A DNA stretch of 64,000 nucleotides from Bacillus pseudomycoides (GCF_002582035.1 NZ_NUQE01000038.1:1-64000); one strand, 5' to 3'. Shown: positions 47,140 through 56,730, numbered from the stretch's first letter. Made by a program: numbers and translations. Notes: generated by a model from the sequence alone, not told the origin.

Positions 47140-49533
47140 TTGAAAAAGGACAGAAAATTAAAAACTTTTTCAGTGTTGGCAACAGGGGTTATGCTAAGTT
47201 CTATGTTTGCCTTCGGTGGTCATGCTGCGTACGCTGAATCATCATCAGAACCATCTAGTTTCATTGATGAGAATTTAATACCGGAAGATCGTTTAGCGGA
47301 AGCGTTGAAACAACGCGGGGTAATTGATCCATCTGCATCACAAGCAGAAACGTCGAAGGCTGTAGAAAAATATGTAGAGAAAAAGAAAGGCGAAAATCCT
47401 GGAAAGGAAACAACGCCAGAAGACAGCCTTACGCAGGAAGCTACTGATTTTATGAAAAAAGTAAAAGATGCGAAAATGGAAGAGAAAGAGAACCAGCATC
47501 AGTCAAAAAATGGCCCAATGGCTGGACAAGTGCCTGGATTAAATGGAAAGATACATGGAAATGGTAAAGTGCCGACGTCTTCAGCGAAGCAAGCACAATA
47601 TGATGGGAAAGTTCGCAAAGACAAGGTTCTTGTGTTACTTGTAGAATATAGTGATTTTAAACATAACAATATTGATCAAGAACCAGGATATATGTATTCG
47701 AATGATTTTAATCGTGAGCATTATGAAAACATGTTATTTGGCGATGAGCCATTTACGTTATTTAATGGTTCGAAAATTAAAACATTCAAGCAATATTATG
47801 AAGAGCAATCAGGCGGCAGTTATACAGTTGATGGAACTGTAACAGAATGGTTGACTGTTCCAGGTAAAGCTTCTGATTATGGTGCTGATGCTGGAACTGG
47901 TCATGATAATAAAGGACCTTTAGGGCCACGTGATTTAGTAAAAGATGCGTTAAAAGCAGCAGTAGCAAAAGGAATTAATTTAGCTGATTTTGATCAATAC
48001 GATCAGTATGATTACAACGGTAACGGTAATAAAAATGAACCAGATGGAATTATTGATCATTTAATGGTTGTTCACGCTGGAGTTGGCCAAGAAGCTGGCG
48101 GCGGAAAATTGAAGGATGATGCAATTTGGTCTCATCGTTCAAAACTTGGATCAAAGCCATATGCAATTGATGGAACGACAGCATCTGTACCAAACTGGGG
48201 CGGAAAGATGGCTGCATATGATTACACAATTGAGCCAGAAGACGGTGCAGTTGGTGTATTTGCTCATGAATTTGGTCATGATTTAGGTTTACCTGATGAG
48301 TACGATACAAAGTATTCAGGACAAGGTGAGCCGATTGAAGCTTGGTCTATTATGAGCGGCGGCAGCTGGGCCGGAAAAATTGCAGGAACAGAGCCAACAA
48401 GTTTCTCTCCGCAAAATAAAGAGTTCTTCCAAAAGAATATGCAAGGGAACTGGGCAAATATTGTAGAGGTAGACTATGATAAACTTGGCAGCGGTATCGG
48501 ATATGCGACGTATTTAGATCAAAGTGTTACAAAATCAAAACGTCCAGGAATTATACGTGTAAATTTACCTGATAAAAATTTGAAAAATATTGCACCCGGT
48601 TTTGGAAAGAAATTTTATTATAGTACAAAAGGAAATGATATACATACAACATTAGAGACGCCATTATTCGATTTAACAAATGCAACGAATGCAAAATTTG
48701 ATTATAAAGCATTCTATGAACTGGAAGCAAAATACGATTTCCTTGACGTATACGCTATTACAGAAGATGGAACGAAAACAAAGATTGATAGAATGGGTGA
48801 CAAAGATATAAAGAATGGTGTAGATACAACGAATGATCAGTGGATTGATAAGTCTTATGATTTAAGTCAATTCAAAGGGAAGAAAGTAAAACTACAATTC
48901 GAATATTTAACAGATGTTGCTGTAGCTTACAGAGGATTTGCGCTTGATAATGCTACTTTAACTGTTGATGATAAAGTTGTTTTCTCTGATGATGCAGAAG
49001 GACAACCAGGCTTTACTTTAAAAGGATTTACTGTTTCTGATGGATTTGAACAGAAAAAAAATAATTATTATTTAGAGTGGAGAAACTATGCAGGTTCTGA
49101 CGAAGCACTGCAATATGGACGCGGTCCAGTTTACAATACAGGACTTGTTATATGGTATGCAGATCAAAGCTTTACAGATAACTGGGTTGGTGTGCATCCA
49201 GGTGAAGGATTCCTTGGGGTAGTAGATTCTCATCCAGAAGCGATTATTGGAACATTAAATGGACAGCCAACTGTGAAAAATAGTACTCGTTATCAAATTG
49301 CAGATGCTGCGTTCTCGCCTGATCAAACGCCAGCATGGAAAGTAAATTCACCAACGCGCGGAATCTTTGATTATAAAGGATTACCAGGTGTGTCTAAATT
49401 TGATGATTCTAAATCATATATCAACAGCGTAATTCCAGATGCAGGACGAAAACTTCCGAACCTTGGAATTAAAATTGAAGTAGTAGGTCAAGCTGATGAT
49501 AAGTCAGCAGGGGCAGTTTGGGTTCATCGATAA
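47140..49533 (+). CDS. inhA: Immune inhibitor A, secreted M6 metalloprotease
   Basis: A 797-residue exported zinc protease of family M6. A signal peptide (about 1-31, ending HAAYAES) is followed by a propeptide rich in Lys/Glu, then the catalytic domain with [17 protein letters not shown] (about residues 374-390) and the Met-turn WSIMSGGS. The C-terminal beta domains follow. InhA cleaves host antibacterial peptides and matrix proteins and also degrades the cell's own exported proteins. The start is TTG with AGGGAGGAA upstream. The position beside yhaM suggests the InhA1 paralogue, but I judge this from memory of gene order. Confidence 0.93.
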   Translation: MKKDRKLKTFSVLATGVMLSSMFAFGGHAAYAESSSEPSSFIDENLIPEDRLAEALKQRGVIDPSASQAETSKAVEKYVEKKKGENPGKETTPEDSLTQEATDFMKKVKDAKMEEKENQHQSKNGPMAGQVPGLNGKIHGNGKVPTSSAKQAQYDGKVRKDKVLVLLVEYSDFKHNNIDQEPGYMYSNDFNREHYENMLFGDEPFTLFNGSKIKTFKQYYEEQSGGSYTVDGTVTEWLTVPGKASDYGADAGTGHDNKGPLGPRDLVKDALKAAVAKGINLADFDQYDQYDYNGNGNKNEPDGIIDHLMVVHAGVGQEAGGGKLKDDAIWSHRSKLGSKPYAIDGTTASVPNWGGKMAAYDYTIEPEDGAVGVFAHEFGHDLGLPDEYDTKYSGQGEPIEAWSIMSGGSWAGKIAGTEPTSFSPQNKEFFQKNMQGNWANIVEVDYDKLGSGIGYATYLDQSVTKSKRPGIIRVNLPDKNLKNIAPGFGKKFYYSTKGNDIHTTLETPLFDLTNATNAKFDYKAFYELEAKYDFLDVYAITEDGTKTKIDRMGDKDIKNGVDTTNDQWIDKSYDLSQFKGKKVKLQFEYLTDVAVAYRGFALDNATLTVDDKVVFSDDAEGQPGFTLKGFTVSDGFEQKKNNYYLEWRNYAGSDEALQYGRGPVYNTGLVIWYADQSFTDNWVGVHPGEGFLGVVDSHPEAIIGTLNGQPTVKNSTRYQIADAAFSPDQTPAWKVNSPTRGIFDYKGLPGVSKFDDSKSYINSVIPDAGRKLPNLGIKIEVVGQADDKSAGAVWVHR

Positions 49534-49560
49534 GATAAAAGTTCTTTCAAAATAAAAAAG

Positions 49561-49589
49561 TCATAAAACCTTCCTTCCTTTCATACAGT
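49561..49589 (+). promoter_or_regulatory. Probable sigma-E promoter of yhaL
   Basis: -35 TCATAAA (49561-49567), a 14-bp spacer and -10 CATACAGT (49582-49589) fit the mother-cell sigma-E pattern (KMATATT, CATACANT). The -10 lies in the left arm of an inverted repeat whose right arm holds the RBS. Confidence 0.6.
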
Positions 49590-49622
49590 AAAACTAACAA
49601 AGCTTGTCTTATGAAAGGAAGG
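49573..49622. repeat. 13-bp inverted repeat spanning yhaL promoter and RBS
   Basis: CCTTCCTTTCATA (49573-49585) is inverted at 49610-49622 (TATGAAAGGAAGG). If transcription starts upstream, the RBS of yhaL would be buried in this hairpin; the sigma-E start would leave the left arm out and free it. Confidence 0.6.
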
Positions 49623-49629
49623 AACTTGA

Positions 49630-49830
49630 ATGGAAACTTTACCATGGTGGATTTATCTCATTATTATAGGTATCGTTGTGAGCGGTTATATGGTCTTATA
49701 CACATCGAAAAAAGAGCAAGAAATTGATAATGAGTTTATTGAAAAAGAAGGCGAAATATATATGAGACGTTTAGCAGAAGAACGGGAACGACGTCATCAG
49801 GATAAGGATGAAGATTCTGTGTTGCTATAA
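49630..49830 (+). CDS. yhaL: Sporulation protein YhaL
   Basis: A 66-residue protein with one N-terminal transmembrane helix (about 6-24, WWIYLIIIGIVVSGYMVLY) and a charged tail (RRLAEERERRH). This fits YhaL, a small mother-cell sporulation membrane protein whose gene follows yhaM in Bacillus. RBS is GAAAGGAAGG. Here inhA separates it from yhaM, and the prsA gene that usually follows is missing. Confidence 0.8.
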   Translation: METLPWWIYLIIIGIVVSGYMVLYTSKKEQEIDNEFIEKEGEIYMRRLAEERERRHQDKDEDSVLL

Positions 49831-49852
49831 TAGTTGTATGTTAGAGGATGAG

Positions 49853-49882
49853 TAGCCGAATGAACGGTTGCCATCCTTTTTT
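49853..49882 (+). terminator. Terminator after yhaL
   Basis: AGGATG and CATCCT (49855-49877), with an inner GCCG/CGGT pairing, followed by TTTTTTC. Confidence 0.6.
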
Positions 49883-50058
49883 CGTTGTGATGCTTTGAAA
49901 GAAAGTCGTTATACTTAAGTTATTTAAAATTTCGACAATTCTTTACGTTTTTTTAATAGTCTCTTAAATGGAAATTCATATCCGGGTGTTATTTTAGAGA
50001 GGTAATTTTGTATGAAGGAAATGGTGATGTTTAAAAATAAACATAGGAAAGGGAGAGT

Positions 50059-51309
50059 ATGATGAAAAAACTTAAGTTTCCTAAGTATTTTAACGTTTTA
50101 AGCGTTGCTGCATTAAGTGCTTGTCTAGCTTTATCACCTATTACTATTCATGCTGCTGAGCAAAATGTATCACAGGAAAATGATGACCATTCTAGTCGGA
50201 AAAAGGATGGTGTAAACAACGTAAACGAAAAACATTCCGTTAAGAGTCTTAGGTTTATTGGAGAGAAAAACATCCCGTTCAATGAGAATTTTGAAGGAAC
50301 TACTGTGGGTGGCCTTTCAGGACTTAGGTACGATTCTAAAAGTGACACATGGGTTATGATAAGCGACGACAGATCGAATTATAATCCTGCGCGTTTTTAT
50401 GATGCTAAGCTCAACTATAATATCCAAGGTTTTCATTCTATTCAATTGACCGGAGTGGATTTTTTAAAGCAAGCTGACGGAAGCGTTTATCCGAATCAAA
50501 CACAATACACCACTCAGGGTGGAGAAGTTCCAGATTTTGAATCCATAAACATTGATCCTTTAGATGGGAGTATTTGGTATGCAAGTGAGGGCGATCGTTC
50601 TCTTGGCTTAAATCCGTTCGTGAAACATGCCACCCGTGATGGACAATACTTATCTACATTACCTCTGCCGGAAATGTTTAAGGTATCACCAACACAAGAG
50701 ATTGGATCACGTAATAATCTGACTTTTGAAGGTTCTACGTTTGCACCCGACGGTAAGTCGTTATGGGTTGCAACGGAAGGTCCATTATATCAGGACGGGC
50801 CTATACCTACTACAAACTCCGGGGCACTTTCACGGATCACTCAATATGATCGTAAAGGGAATGTACTAGGACAGTACGCATACCCTGTTGATCCAATTCC
50901 AGCAACGCCAGCGCCTGGCAAATACGCAGATAATGGCGTGTCAGAGATTCTTGCGGTAAACAACCACGAGTTATTAACAGTTGAACGTTCTGGTGTACAA
51001 GGTGCAGATGGAACCTTTAAAAACTATATTCGTATTTATGAGATTGATCTTAACGGGGCTAGTGATATTCGTAATAAAGATTCGTTACAAGAAGGCAAAT
51101 TTAAGCCTGTTAAAAAGCGTCTGATTCTTGATTTGAACACATTAGGTTTACCTAAACTTGATAATATCGAAGGCATCTCTTGGGGTCCTAAACTTGCAAA
51201 CGGGAACGACAGTCTTGTACTAGTTTCGGATAATAATTTCAACTCTAGCCAGGTAACACAATTCTTAGCATTTGAAGTGTTGTCTAAAAAGGCACCTGTC
51301 AAAAACTGA
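50059..51309 (+). CDS. Secreted esterase-like (phytase-like) beta-propeller protein
   Basis: A 416-residue exported protein. Signal peptide about 1-33 (FNVLSVAALSACLALSP, cleavage near IHA-AE), then a single domain of the esterase-like activity of phytase family: GGLSGLRYDSKSDTWVMISD, PDFESINIDPLDGSIWYASE, NLTFEGSTFAPDG, DNGVSEILAVNNHELLTVER and IEGISWGPKL. Such proteins hydrolyse phosphate or carboxyl esters or bind calcium; the substrate here is unknown. RBS GGGAGAG; ATG at 50059 or 50062. Confidence 0.85.
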   Translation: MMKKLKFPKYFNVLSVAALSACLALSPITIHAAEQNVSQENDDHSSRKKDGVNNVNEKHSVKSLRFIGEKNIPFNENFEGTTVGGLSGLRYDSKSDTWVMISDDRSNYNPARFYDAKLNYNIQGFHSIQLTGVDFLKQADGSVYPNQTQYTTQGGEVPDFESINIDPLDGSIWYASEGDRSLGLNPFVKHATRDGQYLSTLPLPEMFKVSPTQEIGSRNNLTFEGSTFAPDGKSLWVATEGPLYQDGPIPTTNSGALSRITQYDRKGNVLGQYAYPVDPIPATPAPGKYADNGVSEILAVNNHELLTVERSGVQGADGTFKNYIRIYEIDLNGASDIRNKDSLQEGKFKPVKKRLILDLNTLGLPKLDNIEGISWGPKLANGNDSLVLVSDNNFNSSQVTQFLAFEVLSKKAPVKN

Positions 51310-51565
51310 GGATTTACTAGAGTAGGTGATTGAATGCATTTTGAGAGATTGCTATTATGTATGATTCATCCATCGAGCGAAGCTGTGGATTTAAAACAAA
51401 GTTTAACTGTTAAATTGATTATAAAAAGGGATGAACCAAACTATCTTATTTTTACATAAAAAGATGTCGATTCAACGGTTGTTTGCCAATAATAGCTCGA
51501 ATGTATTGGTAAAAGAGGCTATTTATAAAATGTTGCACCTTATAAAAGTGGTTAGAGATAGAGAA

Positions 51566-51611
51566 GGATAGATAAAGCAGAAATATTTATGCTTTATCTA
51601 TCCTTTTTGTA
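51566..51611 (+). terminator. Strong terminator before the ars operon
   Basis: GGATAGATAAAGCA (51566-51579) pairs perfectly with TGCTTTATCTATCC (51590-51603), then TTTTTGT. The gap 51310-51818 also shows two short decayed frames (51361-51459 and about 51461-51571) with no recognisable family. Confidence 0.85.
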
Positions 51612-51726
51612 CTACGTATGACCTCTCTTTCTACTACAGCCTTTAAGCTTTACCACAACAAAATCAGCTTAAATAACCTTTCGTATTCATGAATCATACG
51701 GTTTTAATTAGTGATAAAATAAATTA

Positions 51727-51742
51727 ATCAAAAAAAATTGAT
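51727..51742. promoter_or_regulatory. ArsR-type operator 1
   Basis: ATCAAAAAAAATTGAT, an inverted repeat ATCAA-N6-TTGAT, about 45 bp upstream of the -10 TATAAT at 51774-51779. It is identical to operator 2. Confidence 0.7.
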
Positions 51743-51785
51743 TTAATTGCTGTATTGAACAAAAAATCAAGTGTATAATAAAAAT

Positions 51786-51801
51786 ATCAAAAAAAATTGA
51801 T
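51786..51801. promoter_or_regulatory. ArsR-type operator 2
   Basis: ATCAAAAAAAATTGAT, identical to operator 1, 59 bp further on. It lies just downstream of the -10 TATAAT and just before the arsR start, a classical repressor position. Confidence 0.75.
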
Positions 51802-51818
51802 GAATGAGGTTGGAGGAC

Positions 51819-52124
51819 ATGAATATACAATTTGAACAATATGAGAAGAAATTTAAAGCCCTTGCAGATCAAAAAAGATTAGAAATCATGTATGAACTTT
51901 GTCAAAGGGGAAGAACTTGTGTATGTGATTTAACAGAAGTGTTTGGGATGACACAATCTAAATTATCTTATCACTTGAAAATTTTGTTAGATGCAAATTT
52001 AATAATCAAAGAAACGCAAGGTACTTGGAGTTACTACGATTTAAATGATACTGAAGTAAATAATCTATTATCAGAAGAACTTTGTTGCATATTTAGAAAA
52101 ACAGGAAAAGGAACTTGTTGCTAA
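51819..52124 (+). CDS. arsR: ArsR-type arsenic-responsive repressor
   Basis: A 101-residue winged-helix repressor. The metal site motif appears as GRTCVCDLTEVFGMTQSKLS (ELCVCDL type, two Cys on helix 3), with a further Cys pair at the C-terminus (GKGTCC) and Cys in ELCCIF. Arsenite or organoarsenical binding releases it from DNA. The ATG at 51819 is preferred, with GAGGTTGG upstream. It heads the ars operon and is flanked by matching operators. Confidence 0.93.
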   Translation: MNIQFEQYEKKFKALADQKRLEIMYELCQRGRTCVCDLTEVFGMTQSKLSYHLKILLDANLIIKETQGTWSYYDLNDTEVNNLLSEELCCIFRKTGKGTCC

Positions 52125-52141
52125 ATTTTTTTAAACTATAT

Positions 52142-52157
52142 ATCAATTTTTTTTGAT
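52142..52157. promoter_or_regulatory. ArsR-type operator 3, between arsR and arsI
   Basis: ATCAATTTTTTTTGAT has the same ATCAA-N6-TTGAT shape as operators 1 and 2, with the spacer as T in place of A. It suggests a second, separately repressed promoter or a block to transcription for arsI-acr3. Confidence 0.65.
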
Positions 52158-52190
52158 TAATATGATGTAAAAACAAAGGAGGAATGTTTG

Positions 52191-52592
52191 ATGAAATACG
52201 TACATGTTGGGATTAATGTTACAAATCTAGAAAAATCTATTGAATTCTATGAAAAAGTATTTGGAGTAAAACCAGTTAAAGTAAAGAATGATTATGCAAA
52301 ATTCTTATTGGAAACTCCAGGATTAAATTTCACCTTAAATGTAATAGACAATGTGTATGGAAATCAAGTCAATCATTTTGGATTCCAATTAGAAAATGAA
52401 GAAGAAATAAAGGCCCATAAAGACCGTTTAGAAAAACAAGGTTTTTTCGCGCGGGACGAGATAAATACAACATGTTGCTATGCCGTACAAGATAAGTTTT
52501 GGATAACTGACCCAGACGGTAACGAATGGGAATTCTTCTATACAAAGGCGGATAGCGACGTTCATAAGATAGAACCTACATCTTGCTGTTAA
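52191..52592 (+). CDS. arsI: ArsI/CadI-type dioxygenase (C-As lyase)
   Basis: A 133-residue vicinal-oxygen-chelate protein with two beta-alpha-beta-beta-beta modules. It starts MKYVHVGINVTNLEKSIEFY and has the vicinal cysteines in INTTCCYAVQDKFW plus a C-terminal TSCC, as in ArsI, the Fe(II)-dependent enzyme that splits the carbon-arsenic bond of trivalent organoarsenicals (also annotated CadI). RBS AAAGGAGGA. It lies between arsR and acr3 as usual. Confidence 0.9.
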   Translation: MKYVHVGINVTNLEKSIEFYEKVFGVKPVKVKNDYAKFLLETPGLNFTLNVIDNVYGNQVNHFGFQLENEEEIKAHKDRLEKQGFFARDEINTTCCYAVQDKFWITDPDGNEWEFFYTKADSDVHKIEPTSCC

Positions 52593-52609
52593 TCTGAAAG
52601 GAGAACTTC

Positions 52610-53650
52610 ATGAAGCGATTATCATTTTTAGATCGATACTTAACCATTTGGATTTTTCTTGCTATGGCTATAGGAATCGGTATAGGTATACTATTTCCAC
52701 AAATCACAAGTAGCCTAAATAATTTACAAGTGGGTACAACATCTATTCCACTTGCTATAGGTTTAATTTTAATGATGTATCCTCCTTTAGCGAAGGTTCG
52801 TTATGAAGAGATGGGAAGAGTTTTTAAAGATGTAAAAGTATTGGTTTTATCACTTGTTCAAAACTGGATCGTTGGTCCTGTTCTGATGTTTGCTTTAGCG
52901 GTAATATTTTTACCAGATAAGCCAGAATATATGGTGGGCTTAATTATGATTGGTTTAGCCCGTTGCATCGCTATGGTCATTGTTTGGAATGACTTAGCAA
53001 AAGGTGATACAGAGTATGCAGCAGGATTAGTTGCTTTTAACTCGGTTTTTCAAATGTTATTTTTCTCAGTGTATGCGTATGTATTTGTAACAGTAATTCC
53101 AGAATGGTTAGGAATTGAAGGTGCTGTTGTAGATATCACAATGGCAGAGGTTGCAAAGTCAGTCTTTATTTATCTAGGAATTCCGTTCATTGCAGGAATG
53201 CTAACACGCTTGTTTTTTGTAAAAACTAAAGGGCGAGAATGGTATGAAAAAGTATTCATTCCAAAGATTAGCCCAATTACATTAATCGCATTACTATTTA
53301 CAATCATTGTGATGTTCTCATTGAAAGGAGAAGTCATTGTTAGTGTACCACTCGATGTTGTACGTATTGCGATTCCATTGCTTATTTATTTTGTAATCAT
53401 GTTCTTTGTTTCTTTCTTTATGGGAAAAAAAATTGGTGCAAGTTACGGAGTAACAACTACACTAGCATTTACAGCCGGAAGCAACAACTTTGAATTAGCA
53501 ATTGCTGTAGCTGTAGGGGTATTTGGAATTCAGTCCGGCGCAGCATTTGCAGCAGTTATCGGACCTTTAGTCGAAGTTCCCGTTATGATTGCACTTGTAA
53601 ATGTAGCACTCTGGTTTCAACGTAAGTACTTTCAAACACAACCAAGATAA
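52610..53650 (+). CDS. acr3: Arsenite efflux permease of the ACR3 family
   Basis: A 346-residue permease with ten hydrophobic segments that exports arsenite. Hallmarks are [14 protein letters not shown], the essential Cys in [19 protein letters not shown] and [26 protein letters not shown], 17 bp after arsI. Its TAA (53648-53650) lies inside the end of a bcr1 copy, so the last codons may be a product of that insertion. Confidence 0.95.
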   Translation: MKRLSFLDRYLTIWIFLAMAIGIGIGILFPQITSSLNNLQVGTTSIPLAIGLILMMYPPLAKVRYEEMGRVFKDVKVLVLSLVQNWIVGPVLMFALAVIFLPDKPEYMVGLIMIGLARCIAMVIVWNDLAKGDTEYAAGLVAFNSVFQMLFFSVYAYVFVTVIPEWLGIEGAVVDITMAEVAKSVFIYLGIPFIAGMLTRLFFVKTKGREWYEKVFIPKISPITLIALLFTIIVMFSLKGEVIVSVPLDVVRIAIPLLIYFVIMFFVSFFMGKKIGASYGVTTTLAFTAGSNNFELAIAVAVGVFGIQSGAAFAAVIGPLVEVPVMIALVNVALWFQRKYFQTQPR

Positions 53651-53801
53651 AGTGAAACTTCCATCAGTGGGGGGCTTCATCCCCCACTGATGGAAAGCTC
53701 TCACCAATCGGGCTTTTACGGGCAGTTATCCCCCACCTATCTTCTTCGCTCTTCTCTGAATCTTGAGGTGGGGGCCTTACTGCCCGTTAATGCGGGATAA
53801 A
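53647..53801 (-). repeat. bcr1 repeat, full length, reverse orientation
   Basis: ATAAAGTGAAACTTCCATC to AATGCGGGATAAA, nearly identical to the copy at 16418-16572. It covers the acr3 stop and separates acr3 from arsC within the operon. Confidence 0.92.
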
Positions 53802-53826
53802 TTTTCATGATAAAGGTGGAATTAAT

Positions 53827-54231
53827 ATGGGTAATAAAAAAACAATTTACTTCTTATGTACAGGTAACTCTTGCCGTAGCCAAATGGCTGAAGCTTGGGG
53901 TAAAAAATATTTAGGTGACAAATGGAATGTATTGTCTGCAGGTATTGAAGCACATGGTGTAAATCCCAATGCTGTTAAAGCAATGAAGGAAGTAGATATT
54001 GATATTACTAATCAAACATCTGATACGATTGATTCAGAAATTTTAAATCATGCAGACCTTGTTGTAACTCTTTGTGGTCATGCGAATGATGTGTGCCCAA
54101 CAACACCTCCACATGTAAAACGAGTTCATTGGGGATTTGACGATCCAGCAGGAAAAGAATGGTCTGTATTTCAAAGAGTTCGTGATGAGATTGGTGAACG
54201 TATTAAGAAATTCGCTAAAACAGGAGAATAA
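53827..54231 (+). CDS. arsC: Arsenate reductase, thioredoxin-coupled
   Basis: A 134-residue enzyme of the low-molecular-weight phosphatase fold that reduces arsenate to arsenite. The P-loop is in [16 protein letters not shown] with the catalytic Cys, and the other two redox Cys are in [10 protein letters not shown], as in the thioredoxin-linked class. RBS AAAGGTGGA. It is the last gene of the operon, separated from acr3 by a bcr1 copy; a terminator follows. Confidence 0.96.
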   Translation: MGNKKTIYFLCTGNSCRSQMAEAWGKKYLGDKWNVLSAGIEAHGVNPNAVKAMKEVDIDITNQTSDTIDSEILNHADLVVTLCGHANDVCPTTPPHVKRVHWGFDDPAGKEWSVFQRVRDEIGERIKKFAKTGE

Positions 54232-54274
54232 TCACCTCAATTTGGTTGTAATGATTAATAACAAATATTCTGTT

Positions 54275-54312
54275 AGAGAATCCTTGGTTTATAAGGATTC
54301 TCTTTTTGATTT
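54275..54312 (+). terminator. Terminator of the ars operon
   Basis: AGAGAATCCTT (54275-54285) pairs perfectly with AAGGATTCTCT (54293-54303), then TTTTGATTTT. Confidence 0.85.
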
Positions 54313-54333
54313 TATTACATAGATAAAGTAGGG

Positions 54334-54747
54334 CTATTTCGTAACATTAGGTTTTGAGATTCTTTTACCGTCTTTATAGTCCAGACAAGAAACCTCGATC
54401 AACAATCCATTGAATACTGTAAAGTAGAAGCCATAACTACTACCTCTCATCTTATAAGGTTCTTTATCTATTTCAATACCTCCCTCTATTAAGCGATTAT
54501 ATACTTGATCAACCTCATTTGGTTCTTCTACTAAGAAACCAATATGAAAAGCTTCAGGGTACATCGCATCTTTTCCACCTTTAAATGCTTTTGGATCACT
54601 TAATACAAGAATAAATCCATCATTATCACTCATCACTACAAGAGCTTTTCCTTTCTCTTCTAAACATTGAAAATCAAAAAATGTTTCAAAAAAAGCTCTC
54701 GCTGCCGATAAATCATCAACACATAAATTCAAATGATTCAGCTTCAT
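54334..54747 (-). CDS. VOC-family (glyoxalase/bleomycin-resistance) protein
   Basis: A 137-residue protein of the vicinal-oxygen-chelate fold: KLNHLNLCVDDLSAARAFFE, then FHIGFLVEEPNEVDQVYNRL and FTVFNGLLIEVS. A metal site could be formed by His 4, His in FHIGF and Glu in LIEVS. Members include glyoxalases, dioxygenases and drug-binding proteins; the substrate is unknown. RBS AAAGGAGATG. Confidence 0.85.
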   Translation of the reverse strand: MKLNHLNLCVDDLSAARAFFETFFDFQCLEEKGKALVVMSDNDGFILVLSDPKAFKGGKDAMYPEAFHIGFLVEEPNEVDQVYNRLIEGGIEIDKEPYKMRGSSYGFYFTVFNGLLIEVSCLDYKDGKRISKPNVTK

Positions 54748-54844
54748 CTACTCATCTCCTTTTAAACGGGGAGTGTTAGGGAAATGCAGATTTACAACTA
54801 CCCTGATCTTAACGAATCTACTGAGACCTATTTCGAATTACAGA

Positions 54845-55225
54845 TTATTTCATATAGATTACTATAAGCATCCATAGAGCCAAAGCACCAAGGATAGCAA
54901 GTGTTATACGCGTAGATAGTATCCGTACTTCGAAGTCGGTTTTCTTGGATGGTTCAGGATATGCAATTACGTAAATTCCTTTTAATAGCGCAAGCCATCC
55001 AATGAGTGTGATGAATCCCTGCCAGTTGAATGCCCATACATTATGCAGGATAACGGTGCCTAACCCTAAAAAAATCGATAGAAATCCATACATAATCCCA
55101 AATCCTCTGTCCTCGACTACTAATTTTTTTAGCTCACGCAGTACTGATGGACGTATGAAAAGTATTCCTGATACGATAACCGTCACCCATCCCCAAAACA
55201 GTCCTAAAAAGGTACTTGCTTCCAT
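54845..55225 (-). CDS. Four-helix membrane protein of unknown function
   Basis: A 126-residue protein with four hydrophobic segments (about 5-25, 45-62, 68-86 and 105-124). Features are SGILFIRPSVLRELKKLVVE and WLALLKGIYVIAYPEP. I do not recognise the family with confidence. RBS AAAGGAGTG. Monocistronic, converging on nothing. Confidence 0.6.
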   Translation of the reverse strand: MEASTFLGLFWGWVTVIVSGILFIRPSVLRELKKLVVEDRGFGIMYGFLSIFLGLGTVILHNVWAFNWQGFITLIGWLALLKGIYVIAYPEPSKKTDFEVRILSTRITLAILGALALWMLIVIYMK

Positions 55226-55513
55226 ATTCTCTCACTCCTTTTCATTATATTTATATTTTAGGTATTTCCCCCTTTAGAACACTTTCGTGTGTAAGCTAAA
55301 GGATGCTATACTTCAAGAATTATTTTGCGAATTTTGTACGTTAAGGCTAAATCCCTCATAGGAAGTGTCGATTTTTTTCATGGCACGAACGAAGTAAAAT
55401 AGTTCCATAAACGAGTAATATATGATAAAATAAAATAGAAACATATGTTCTGTTCTTGTTTTGTGGTTACATATGTTTATGACTACTAAATATTTTAGAG
55501 AGAGGTGCTTGTG

Positions 55514-55942
55514 ATGATCTTAGGTATTAACCCGTATTTAGTGACGAATGGTAATGGACAGGAAGCGGTTAAGTTTTATGAAAATGCATTGGATGCAAAA
55601 GTTGAAATGCTTCAAACGTTTGGAGAAATGCCAGAAAATCCGGAATACCCACTTCCTGCTGAGGCAAAAGACCGTGTTTTACATGCACATTTAAAAATTG
55701 GTGATACGGATCTGATGATTTCTGATACGTTCCCAGGTCAGCCAGACGAAGTTGGATCGCAAGTGACTATAGCAATTCATATACAAGGTGAAGAAAAAGC
55801 AAAAGAAGTATTTGCAAAATTACAAGACGGCGGTCAAGTCGTAATGCCGCTTCAAGAAACTTTCTGGAGCCCATTATACGGTCAATTGAAAGATAAATTC
55901 GGTGTACAATGGCAAGTTTCAACGGCTGCTTGCCAACAATAA
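55514..55942 (+). CDS. PhnB-like VOC protein
   Basis: A 142-residue protein of the PhnB/YqcK-like glyoxalase group: INPYLVTNGNGQEAVKFYEN, then LHAHLKIGDTDLMISDTFPG and a C-terminal WSPLYGQLKDKFGVQWQVS. The metal site of classical glyoxalases is not fully conserved. Function is unknown. The ATG at 55514 is preferred, with GAGAGAGGTG upstream. A strong terminator follows. Confidence 0.85.
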   Translation: MILGINPYLVTNGNGQEAVKFYENALDAKVEMLQTFGEMPENPEYPLPAEAKDRVLHAHLKIGDTDLMISDTFPGQPDEVGSQVTIAIHIQGEEKAKEVFAKLQDGGQVVMPLQETFWSPLYGQLKDKFGVQWQVSTAACQQ

Positions 55943-55953
55943 TTCATATAAGA

Positions 55954-55992
55954 AGGGAGCTGACTGCAAAAAAGTCAGCTCCTTTTATTTTT
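55954..55992 (+). terminator. Terminator after PhnB-like gene
   Basis: GGAGCTGACT (55956-55965) pairs with AGTCAGCTCC (55973-55982), then TTTTATTTTTT. Confidence 0.85.
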
Positions 55993-56119
55993 TGATATTA
56001 TCCAGTTTCAGTGCTCCGACTATTTGCATATGAAAGTTTCACTTTAACGTACTATCTTTTCTTTTTCCTTAATTTGTGTACTATAAGAAATAGAAAGACA
56101 CAAAGAAGGGGATTTTAGA

Positions 56120-56680
56120 ATGGAATTTCATGAACAAAAAATATTACCAGCTGTTCGGCAAGTAAAAGATTTAGAGAAATTACTACATAGTTCTTATGAA
56201 TATATTGTCATTCTTGATATTCATGTTGCCCAGTTGAAAAGTGTCATTACTCTTGCGAAGCAGCATGGTAAGAAAGTCTTTTTACATGTTGATTTAATTC
56301 ATGGCTTGCAAAGTGATGCGTATGCAACGGAATATGTCTGTCAAGAATTTCGGCCATATGGTTTGTTATCTACGAAATCAAGTGTGATTATGAAAGCGAA
56401 GCAAAAAGGTGTCGTTGCGATTCAACGCGTTTTCTTAATTGATTCTAGTGCAATGGAAAAAAGTTGTGCACTTTTAGAAAAGACAAAGCCCGATTATATT
56501 GAAGTGCTGCCGGGTGCTTTAACAGGCGTGATTGCAGAAGTGAAAGAACGGACCGGATTATCTATTTTAGCAGGTGGATTTATTCGCACGGTTGATGATG
56601 TAGAAAGGGCCTTAGAGGCTGGTGCAACAGCGATTACAACGTCGAAAAAAGAGCTATGGAAACATTTTCATAAAAAATGA
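56120..56680 (+). CDS. glpP: Glycerol operon antiterminator GlpP
   Basis: A 186-residue TIM-barrel-like regulator: KILPAVRQVKDLEKLLHSSY, then FLHVDLIHGLQSDAYATEY, PYGLLSTKSS and a phosphate-binding GGFIRTVDDVERALEAGATA. Bound to glycerol-3-phosphate, GlpP acts on the leader RNAs of glpFK and glpD, letting transcription pass their terminators and stabilising the message. Both such leaders are present downstream (56769 and 59278). RBS AAGAAGGGG. Confidence 0.93.
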   Translation: MEFHEQKILPAVRQVKDLEKLLHSSYEYIVILDIHVAQLKSVITLAKQHGKKVFLHVDLIHGLQSDAYATEYVCQEFRPYGLLSTKSSVIMKAKQKGVVAIQRVFLIDSSAMEKSCALLEKTKPDYIEVLPGALTGVIAEVKERTGLSILAGGFIRTVDDVERALEAGATAITTSKKELWKHFHKK

Positions 56681-56701
56681 CGGAAATATGGAAAAATTTA
56701 A

Positions 56702-56730
56702 TTGACACCGCTTTCATTTGCGTTTAACAT
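56702..56730 (+). promoter_or_regulatory. glpFK promoter with overlapping cre site
   Basis: TTGACA (56702-56707), 17 bp, TAACAT (56725-56730). TGACACCGCTTTCA (56703-56716) fits the CcpA consensus at every fixed position and overlaps the -35, so glucose should repress the operon. Confidence 0.7.

Noticed and set aside
51361-51571. Two short frames between the phytase-like gene and the ars terminator
   Set aside because: They read partly like protein but are below 40 codons and have no recognisable family.
56027-56043. Isolated GAAAGTTTCACTTTA similar to the bcr1 3' end
   Set aside because: Only about 15 bp match, without the TTTAT end or hairpin; may be chance.
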